From: Bacteroides faecichinchillae JCM 17102
GTDB lineage: Bacteria > Bacteroidota > Bacteroidia > Bacteroidales > Bacteroidaceae
Direction of reading: 5' to 3'
Assembly: GCF_000614145.1 (NCBI RefSeq)
Contig: NZ_BAKK01000001.1
Span: 1-64,000 of the forward strand
DNA: 64,000 nt
The notes beneath the pieces were generated by a model. The model did no database searches and was not told where the DNA came from. It worked only from the letters and a program-made list of their open reading frames with translations. Made by a program: the position numbers and the translations under genes. Each line of letters starts with the position of its first letter. The first letter of the stretch is position 1. Below are positions 58,016 to 64,000 of this stretch, piece by piece.

Positions 58016-58555
58016 TTGATTGAAAAAAAATATAGTAAACCTTTGCGTACGACTACCGATTTTGATGAATTTTCTTTCTATTTGCAGAAAAATTCATTTG
58101 GGGTTATTTCAACTTCTACTCTAAAACGTTTATGGGGATACGTGAATGATGTGCATAAGCCACGTGTACAAACGCTTGATTTATTATCTCGTTATATAGG
58201 TTTTGATTTCTTTACCACTTTCTGTAGCTATTTAAAGAACAGTAGTGCTTATAATTCCTCTTTCTTCTCGGCTCATCAAGTGATGGCGAAAGAACTTGTT
58301 CCCGGAGCAGAAGTAGAAATTGGATGGTCACCGAATCGCTATTTGCGTTTGCAGTATAGAGGAAACGCGGTGTTTGAGGTACAAGAGGCAAAACAGTCTA
58401 AACTGCAAAAAGGTGATTGTTTTGAGACTGCTACTTTTCTTAAAGGACAACCATTATTTCTTCCGTATATTTTGCGGGACGGGGTTCGCACTTCTCCTTT
58501 TATAGCAGGACGAAACGGAGGCCTTACTTTACTGAACTGTATTGAACATGAATGA
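58016..58555 (+). CDS. Hypothetical protein coupled to a Ser/Thr kinase
   Basis: 179 residues, not assigned to a family. No ATG is in frame near the start: the frame is open from 57980 (codons for YKPEIVELLLLIEKKY), while an ATG at 57976 is in another frame across a TA repeat, so the true N-terminus is probably lost in a small indel. The N-terminal half (STLKRLWGYVNDVHKPRVQT) has a helical, DNA-binding-like look. The C-terminal half (EVEIGWSPNRYLRLQYRGNA, KGDCFETATFLKGQPLFLP) looks like a beta-rich ligand-binding domain. The stop overlaps the kinase ATG (ATGAATGA), so the two are translationally coupled. Confidence 0.65.
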   Translation: MIEKKYSKPLRTTTDFDEFSFYLQKNSFGVISTSTLKRLWGYVNDVHKPRVQTLDLLSRYIGFDFFTTFCSYLKNSSAYNSSFFSAHQVMAKELVPGAEVEIGWSPNRYLRLQYRGNAVFEVQEAKQSKLQKGDCFETATFLKGQPLFLPYILRDGVRTSPFIAGRNGGLTLLNCIEHE

Positions 58556-59684
58556 TGATTCTTTTACCTCCGGTTTCTTAAAGGAAGGTATCCATCCTAA
58601 TGATACGGTTTTTACGGATATACAGGGGATATATACTTCTACTTCGGGATATAATCAATTATTCCGTTGTCATCGGTATGGTAAATTGCATATACTGAAG
58701 GCGCTGCAACCCATGTATCGAAAGACGGCCTTTTGTGAGCAAGCACTTGAAAAAGAGTTTAATATCGGTTATCAGTTGGAACATCTTCATATTTGCCGAA
58801 CTTTGAGTTGGGAAAAGGCCTCTTCGTTGGGACATTGTATCCTATTGGAATATGTAGATGGGGTAACTTTGAAAGAGTTTATGCAGCAGGGAAAACTGAC
58901 TTTACCGTTGGCGATTAAGATAATAACGGAATTGTGCAGTGCTTTGCAATATATCCATAGCAAACAGATTGTCCATCGGGATTTAAAACCAAGTAATATT
59001 CTGATTACTTATAATGGCAATAATGTCAAGCTGATTGATTTCAGTCTTTCCGATTGTGACGATTACGATGTGTTGAAACTTCCTGCCGGCACCCGGTATT
59101 ATCTTGCTCCCGAGATACTCCAATCGGGTACTTCTTTAGACTTGCGTGCGGATATCTATTCATTAGGAGTGATAATCGGAGAAATGGCTACTTTGCTTAA
59201 AAACAAACATTTGGCTACTGTTTCACGTAAATGTACCCACCAGAAGCGTGATAAGCGTTATGCATCTGCTACGGAAGTGATAAATGCAGTTGGTGTTACT
59301 CATAAAAGGCGCTTTTATATGGTTATAGCTGCTGCCATGTTGGTTGGTATTACCTTTTTGGCTATTTGTTTTAATAGCGATGTTTCTTCGGCTCCTCCGA
59401 TTTTCTATCCTGTCTACGGAAATCAAGTCAGTAGCGAAAACTGCCGTCGTTTGATCGCTTCGGAACGGTTGCGGATGCTTCATTCTGCCGATTCATTGTT
59501 AGATGAGAAACGTTGGCAGACTGATAGCCTGATACTTGTCAAACGACTGAAAGAAACGTTGGATGAAGAGTATCCATTACCGGAGCTACGACAATCTGTT
59601 ACTTATCAACATCAGTGGGAGAGTTTGCAACAAGAGGCGTTCCGGCAATTGCAACAAATTAGATTTCTTATTCAACAGCGTTAA
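58548..59684 (+). CDS. Membrane Ser/Thr protein kinase (Hanks type)
   Basis: 378 residues from the ATG at 58548. Kinase domain: catalytic Lys in LHILKAL, LEYVDG hinge, HRDLKPSN (His143-Asp145), metal-binding Asp164 in IDFS (DFS instead of DFG), LAPEIL, and DLRADIYSLGVIIGE. The glycine-rich loop is degenerate. A single membrane helix follows (about 255-276; MVIAAAMLVGITFLAICF), then an outside domain of about 100 residues rich in charged coiled-coil-like sequence. The start overlaps the stop of the upstream gene by eight bases. It is likely an envelope-sensing kinase; ligand and targets are unknown. Confidence 0.88.
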   Translation: MNDDSFTSGFLKEGIHPNDTVFTDIQGIYTSTSGYNQLFRCHRYGKLHILKALQPMYRKTAFCEQALEKEFNIGYQLEHLHICRTLSWEKASSLGHCILLEYVDGVTLKEFMQQGKLTLPLAIKIITELCSALQYIHSKQIVHRDLKPSNILITYNGNNVKLIDFSLSDCDDYDVLKLPAGTRYYLAPEILQSGTSLDLRADIYSLGVIIGEMATLLKNKHLATVSRKCTHQKRDKRYASATEVINAVGVTHKRRFYMVIAAAMLVGITFLAICFNSDVSSAPPIFYPVYGNQVSSENCRRLIASERLRMLHSADSLLDEKRWQTDSLILVKRLKETLDEEYPLPELRQSVTYQHQWESLQQEAFRQLQQIRFLIQQR

Positions 59685-59947
59685 TAAGTTCGTTGGCCTT
59701 CTTTTTATTTGAGATACCATAAAGGCATTGGCGGATTGAAATTCCAGATACTCGTACAAAAACTGACTGGTTTGCACCATCCAGCTATATGTGATGAAAT
59801 TGGAATGACAGTTTTATCACGTACTTTGATACTGACAAAACTGTATTTTCAGTTTACCTCCCATGAAGAAAATGTCTACCTCTAATACATCGGAACTTAC
59901 CTATTAATACTCTACAAGCAAATGCATGCTACGTTTGTGATGTTCGA
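59685..59947. other. Region between convergent kinase and BspA-like genes
   Basis: 263 bp. The kinase frame stays open for about 65 codons after its double stop (to about 59884, ILVQKLTGLHHPAIC), but has no start and no recognisable family. No good terminator was seen. Confidence 0.35.
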
Positions 59948-61573
59948 TTAAAAAGCAACTCCTTCAATGTGAAAAAACTGTTTCCAGATATTATGATTTC
60001 TATATTGTGTTCGACTTTCTGGGGGGATATGCAATATGCAATTAGCAAAAATACTTTCTGCTCCATTGAAAGTCTCTGAATGGCAAACAGGAGGAGTAGA
60101 TGCTTTTACATATAAATGCTGGAGCGGGCAATTGTCAAAACAGTATGCTGAAATGGACTCGCATTTACTTCCCAAAGTAACGGAAGTAAGACTCTTGCAA
60201 TTCTGAAATAATCCAGTAGAAACGCTTCGTAATCCGTCAGGAAGTATGACTGATTCGATTTCTGACTCGCAGAAGGCCTGTTTTCCTATGCTACTGAGTG
60301 AATTGGGAAGCACGATCGAACGTATTTTGCATTTCTGCAACGCATAGTCTCCGATACTTTTTAGCGTAGGTGAGAACTGAATATTAGCTCCCATTATTCC
60401 TTCGGGAAACCAAACAAGAATCTCACCACTTTTATTATACACTACTCCATCCATACTGGTATAATGGGTATTTCCCGAAGCTATGGATATATGGCTGAGA
60501 TTTTTACATCCGGTAGAAGGAGTTAATATTTCCGTATTGCTGGGAATTGAAAGCTTCGTTAATGCCGTACTATTCTTGAAAGCATTCTGCTCAATGATCA
60601 GTGTGCTTGCCGGAAGTTCTATTTCTTTCAGCACTTCCAGTTCACCAAACATTCCGTAGCCAATAGTATGATCCTCTGTATGTCGTGATTCATCATAAGA
60701 CATCCCCCCTGATACAATAAGTGCATCCGTCAAATCCAACTGTTGTAAAATTCCTGGTGTTGGATTCCCAGTAATATCTTTTCCAGACATCTCACGGATA
60801 AATCGGATATCAGTTCCGTTTAGAGGTCCTACTATATTGAGTGTACTATATTCGTTTTTTTCTTCTTCACCGATGATCTTAGGCAATGTTCCCGCACTTG
60901 TGAGTATTACAGCACTTCCAGTTTGAAAGTGGTAAGGTTCACTATATGCTCTTCCTATTTTATTTTCGGCAAAGGCTCTGACCGTATATTGAGTATCCTT
61001 TTCTAAATCTCCGATACGGAGTTGCCATTGGTTGCTATCCGAAAGGGGAGCACTCAGCTCATATTCTTCTCCATTTGTCTTGGTATAGCAAAAACCATTT
61101 TCTATAATTGTTTCTCCACCATTATCCGTGATAGCGCATTGCAAAATAATACTGATAGGTCCTTGTCCTAAGAAATTGATTTTATCGACTTTAGGGACCT
61201 CATTGGGAATGGTCGTAAAACTATAAATCGGGCTTTGTTTCAGATATTTCTTATTTCCGGCTTCTAAGCAGTAATAGTAAGTAGTTCCTGGAATTAGATC
61301 CTGTAGTTCAGTGCTGACATGACTATTCTTTAATGACTGTTCGTCCATTTGTTCCATTTGGAGGGAAGTCCCGTAACGAAAACGATAGCGATCCGTTTTG
61401 CTATTGGATGAGGCATTCACCGTTCCGGTAAGTCTGGCACTAGTACGGGTGATGTCTTGAGCTTCGCGCAGCAAGATCTCCGGTGCGGGATTATCCGGTT
61501 GATTTTCATCACTACATCCCGTATGAAGCAACCAACAAGCTATGATCAAGAAATAAATTATTTTCGTATACAC
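59948..61573 (-). CDS. BspA-like leucine-rich-repeat surface lipoprotein
   Basis: 541 residues with a lipoprotein signal (HTGC, about residue 20). Two fibronectin-III-like domains (about 35-130 and 130-225; TTYYYCLEAGNKKYLKQSPI, TQYTVRAFAENKIGRAYS) precede BspA-type LRR_5 repeats (about 300-510: LEVLKEIELPASTLIIEQNA; CKIRSIVLPNSLSSIGKQAF; SVILPDGLRSVSTGLFQN). Such repeats mediate adhesion to host or other bacteria. It is the last of three leftward surface-protein genes. A gap of 63 bp separates it from the first fimbrillin. Confidence 0.88.
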   Translation of the reverse strand: MYTKIIYFLIIACWLLHTGCSDENQPDNPAPEILLREAQDITRTSARLTGTVNASSNSKTDRYRFRYGTSLQMEQMDEQSLKNSHVSTELQDLIPGTTYYYCLEAGNKKYLKQSPIYSFTTIPNEVPKVDKINFLGQGPISIILQCAITDNGGETIIENGFCYTKTNGEEYELSAPLSDSNQWQLRIGDLEKDTQYTVRAFAENKIGRAYSEPYHFQTGSAVILTSAGTLPKIIGEEEKNEYSTLNIVGPLNGTDIRFIREMSGKDITGNPTPGILQQLDLTDALIVSGGMSYDESRHTEDHTIGYGMFGELEVLKEIELPASTLIIEQNAFKNSTALTKLSIPSNTEILTPSTGCKNLSHISIASGNTHYTSMDGVVYNKSGEILVWFPEGIMGANIQFSPTLKSIGDYALQKCKIRSIVLPNSLSSIGKQAFCESEIESVILPDGLRSVSTGLFQNCKSLTSVTLGSKCESISAYCFDNCPLQHLYVKASTPPVCHSETFNGAESIFANCILHIPPESRTQYRNHNIWKQFFHIEGVAF

Positions 61574-61636
61574 ATATCAATCTTCATAAATAGAATAAGG
61601 TTATTATAAACGAATCCCAATGCCAATGTTTAGCTC

Positions 61637-62863
61637 CTAATAGTTTCCTCTTGTAGTAATGGTACCAGCTGAAAATACGAACCTTTGTAATCTTAGCATA
61701 GCACCTAACTCTGCTGCAATACCTTTTGAAGAATAATTCGTGTTGCGTAAATAATTTCCTTCGTTTGTTTCCCAAATGACAGTGCGCACACCGTAACCAA
61801 TTTCTTCGTAGATACAGAAGTCACCAGCAATTCGGTGTAGTCCGCCTGCAAGTAAAGCATAATGTGAGTTTTCAGTTTTTCCAGTGTAATCTTTAGCCGT
61901 AGCTTCATGTGAAGCCTGATCGTTTTCCCATGCCGTAATTGACTCATCAATAAGTATAAATTCATATTTACCACTTGCTTCTTTTTTGTCCACCTTGATC
62001 GTGAAATTATGCATTTTTCCAGCTACATAAATAAATGCTTCATTCTTCTTGAAAGTATAAGGAACACCGTCTACTGTAATACTGAATAGTATTTTCCCCG
62101 CTTCTATAATTTGTGGGACAACAATGGCACGAAACTCATTATCTTTACAAAAAGGAATGATTCCTGTTTTGGCTACTTCTTTTGTAGCTGTGACATTACC
62201 TGTGGCAAGGTCGATTACTGAATTACGCTTGGTGTTTAGAACTAGAACTTGTTTCTCCAGTTTTGTCCAAGTTCCTTCAGTAAATCCCTCGCCTTCTACC
62301 AAGGTAATGCGGGCATTACTCATTTTATGCCGCATTGGCAATCGGATCACTTTCTCTGTAGGAGCTACATCCGTTGCTTTTCCCCATAGGAAGTCACTTG
62401 CTTCGTAACCTCCCAATTCACCGTCCCCACTTGTTTTTGCTTGATCTTTTTGTACTTCAAATTCGTATGCGTTCACTTCCGATGGTGTGCCGACCGGATA
62501 ATATCCATAGATATCAATGTGAGTTTTATCGTCTTTCCAATAGATGTCATAAGCTGAATTCCATTTATAGGCTGTTTCGTCAAATGTGTGCCGTACATTA
62601 TCTCCCCAGTTACCACTGTTTTCCAGTTTTCCCGGAGTATTACCTTTGTAATCTACCACATACACATCCATAACGTCGCCGTCACAAAATCCGTTGTCAT
62701 TGACACGAGTTACTACCACCTGATCGATTTCTCCAGATAATGAGATAATGTTTGAAGTTCCATTCAGAGAGTCATCTTTCACAATCTCATTATCATGACA
62801 TGATATGAACATTAGCGCCGACAAGATGTAGGCAGCTATATATTGATACTGTTGTTTTTTCAT
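61637..62863 (-). CDS. Fimbrillin-family lipoprotein with C-terminal extension
   Basis: 408 residues; lipobox FISC (about residue 21). It shares with its neighbour the block VVDYKGNTPGKLENSGNWGD, DIYWKDDKTHIDIYGYYPVG and IRLPMRHKMSNARITL, typical of FimA/Mfa-like fimbrillin domains in Bacteroides. After the common end (SITAWEND) it continues for about 95 residues (HYALLAGGLHRIAGDFCIYE ... NYLRNTNYSSKGIAAELGAM). These resemble the Fib_succ_major-type cysteine/glycine-rich tails, though only weakly. It probably forms a surface appendage or adhesin tip subunit. It is 12 bp downstream of its paralogue. Confidence 0.8.
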   Translation of the reverse strand: MKKQQYQYIAAYILSALMFISCHDNEIVKDDSLNGTSNIISLSGEIDQVVVTRVNDNGFCDGDVMDVYVVDYKGNTPGKLENSGNWGDNVRHTFDETAYKWNSAYDIYWKDDKTHIDIYGYYPVGTPSEVNAYEFEVQKDQAKTSGDGELGGYEASDFLWGKATDVAPTEKVIRLPMRHKMSNARITLVEGEGFTEGTWTKLEKQVLVLNTKRNSVIDLATGNVTATKEVAKTGIIPFCKDNEFRAIVVPQIIEAGKILFSITVDGVPYTFKKNEAFIYVAGKMHNFTIKVDKKEASGKYEFILIDESITAWENDQASHEATAKDYTGKTENSHYALLAGGLHRIAGDFCIYEEIGYGVRTVIWETNEGNYLRNTNYSSKGIAAELGAMLRLQRFVFSAGTITTRGNY

Positions 62864-62875
62864 AAGGCTTCAAGT

Positions 62876-63784
62876 TTATTCGGCTGTGCCGCCATTATCT
62901 ATTTCGTCGTTTTCCCAAGCACCTATGCCTACATTGATGCCATTACTTGTTTTGCTCACAGTGACAGGAATACTGTAACGTTTCCCTCCGGCAAAGGTTA
63001 TGTCCTTTTTCAGATTAAAATCTCTTCCGTCCACATTGACCGTGATGAAATTATCAGCTGATATTGTTTGTGGTACAATCAATGCTTTATAAGAATAGGA
63101 TTCTCCTGTTTTGAGAGGGTAAATACTCTTTTCCGATCCGGAAACTGCAGTAGCAACTCCTTTGGTAAGGTCAATAGAAGCTTTTGTACATACTCTGTTA
63201 ATCTTTACGCTGACGTTGGCTTGTGCCAGACTTTCTGTTGTAAATCCATTTCCCGGTTGAACTGTTATAACAGCACAACTAAAAATATGATTTGTTGTGA
63301 TGAGTACTTCTTTTTCAGTTGGAGTTACTCCGGATGTCTTTCCATACAGAAATTCACTATCTTTATAAGTTTGTTCCGTAGATTGATCTTCTTTGATTGA
63401 AAAAGAATATGAAGTAAGTTCGGATGGAGTACCATAAGGAAAATAGCAGTAGAAGTTTGCTTTAGTCTTATCATCTTTCCAATAAATATCTACATCCGGT
63501 TCCCATGTGCCATTATAGGTAAATCCTATATTGTCTACATGGTTCCCGGTATTTTGTAAAGTGCCGGGAGTATTTCCCTTATAATTCACTACGTATAATC
63601 CGATCTTGTCTTGATTTTCATATCTGTAATCTGTAGCACGGGAACTTGCAGTAATTCCACTGTTTAATGTAATAGGAATCGGATCTGCAGGTTTCTCTTG
63701 ATCTTTTACATGTTCCTCTTCCCCTGAAGAACATGCACTTGTTGCCATTAACAGGCAACCAATAACCCAATGGTGTGTTTTCAT
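62876..63784 (-). CDS. Fimbrillin-family lipoprotein
   Basis: 302 residues; signal peptide with lipobox TSAC (Cys18). It has the conserved block LYVVNYKGNTPGTLQNTGNH, VDIYWKDDKTKANFYCYFPY, a central NHIFSCAVITVQPGNGF, and the ending GIGAWENDE. It is the first gene of a leftward cluster with a second fimbrillin and the BspA-like protein. FimA-type fimbrillins are processed after export by a gingipain-like protease; here the first ~30 residues after the Cys are acidic and could be trimmed. Confidence 0.8.
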   Translation of the reverse strand: MKTHHWVIGCLLMATSACSSGEEEHVKDQEKPADPIPITLNSGITASSRATDYRYENQDKIGLYVVNYKGNTPGTLQNTGNHVDNIGFTYNGTWEPDVDIYWKDDKTKANFYCYFPYGTPSELTSYSFSIKEDQSTEQTYKDSEFLYGKTSGVTPTEKEVLITTNHIFSCAVITVQPGNGFTTESLAQANVSVKINRVCTKASIDLTKGVATAVSGSEKSIYPLKTGESYSYKALIVPQTISADNFITVNVDGRDFNLKKDITFAGGKRYSIPVTVSKTSNGINVGIGAWENDEIDNGGTAE

Positions 63785-63813
63785 CCTTGTTTGCTTTTGT
63801 TAATTATATGCTA

Positions 63814-63844
63814 CAAAGATAGATACTCATTGGAAAGAAAACAA
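63814..63844 (-). promoter_or_regulatory. Promoter of the fimbrillin-BspA cluster
   Basis: Minus-strand TTG at 63842-63844, 20-bp gap, TATCTTTG at 63814-63821, ending 29 bp before the ATG at 63784. Confidence 0.65.
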
Positions 63845-63878
63845 GTTCATAATGGTTCATAAAAAAGAGAGATGGTCC

Positions 63879-64000
63879 CTAGATCTTCTTTTTCTGCCAG
63901 TTCCCTTTTTTCATATACATATAACAGAATAAAAGCGTAAATATGCCATACACACTTTCCGTTGTCCAGGAAAAAGCTACGTCCATGCGTAGATAGAGTA
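63879..64000 (-). CDS. C-terminal end of a membrane protein (partial)
   Basis: The window's right edge cuts this gene. The last ~39 codons read on the minus strand and end at a TAG (63879-63881). They include one hydrophobic segment (YGIFTLLFCYMYM) and a basic tail (KKGNWQKKKI), as at the C-terminus of polytopic transporters, possibly a MATE-type exporter. Too short to be sure. Confidence 0.45.
   Translation of the reverse strand, partial: LYLRMDVAFSWTTESVYGIFTLLFCYMYMKKGNWQKKKI

Noticed and set aside
1..64000. tRNA genes or CRISPR repeats
   Set aside because: No cloverleaf T-arm signature or regularly spaced repeat was seen in any intergenic region.

Overview
The window looks like chromosomal DNA of a gut Bacteroides (Bacteroidota). 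Reasons: AT-rich DNA; few Shine-Dalgarno sites but many upstream boxes fitting the Bacteroides promoter pattern TAnnTTTG; and typical Bacteroides families (DUF4293, PorT-like barrels, fimbrillin lipoproteins, BspA-type leucine-rich repeats, hybrid sensor kinase, SpII lipoproteins). No rRNA, tRNA, CRISPR array or intact insertion sequence was seen.

Layout. 1-1.8 kb: a broken thioredoxin-like gene and a glycerophosphodiesterase. 1.8-18.1 kb: a nitrogen/amide block in which gltB-gltD-asnB is transcribed leftwards and glmS-purF-carA-carB rightwards from one 364-bp intergenic region; five of these products are glutamine amidotransferases. 18.1-19.7 kb: decayed DNA with a ruined mobile-type gene and a long inverted repeat. 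19.7-24.8 kb: mannose-1-phosphate guanylyltransferase, an AraC regulator and a hybrid histidine kinase. 24.9-33.8 kb: a GH78-like enzyme, an AraC regulator and, divergently, a TolC/HlyD/ABC/permease/permease export operon. 33.9-35.6 kb: Hsp20, an AlaX-type editing protein and a promoter-plus-terminator unit that looks like a small RNA. 35.7-50.3 kb: housekeeping genes (uvrB, phenylacetate-CoA ligase, ACT protein, bamD, rpoZ, DUF4293, PorT-like barrel, LysM protein, uvrA, ybaK, POT transporter, GNAT). 50.4-53.6 kb: PadR/PspC envelope-stress pair, MBL hydrolase and flavin reductase. 53.8-59.7 kb: GH2 enzyme, S9 peptidase and a translationally coupled pair of an unknown protein and a membrane Ser/Thr kinase. 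59.9-64 kb: a BspA-like lipoprotein, two fimbrillin paralogues and the end of a membrane protein.

A recurring feature is the single missing base. At least seven otherwise good genes (glmS, hybrid kinase, GH78-like, ABC ATPase, ABC permease, GH2, S9 peptidase) are each restored by adding one base, nearly always in a homopolymer run. The simplest reading is indel error in the assembly rather than real gene loss, so these genes are annotated across the break.

The most interesting items are the candidate small RNA at 35.43-35.53 kb, the repeat pair inserted in frame inside carA, the 33/35 inverted repeat in the decayed gene at 18.4-19.1 kb, the coupled kinase pair at 58.0-59.7 kb, and the divergent glutamine-amidotransferase block.
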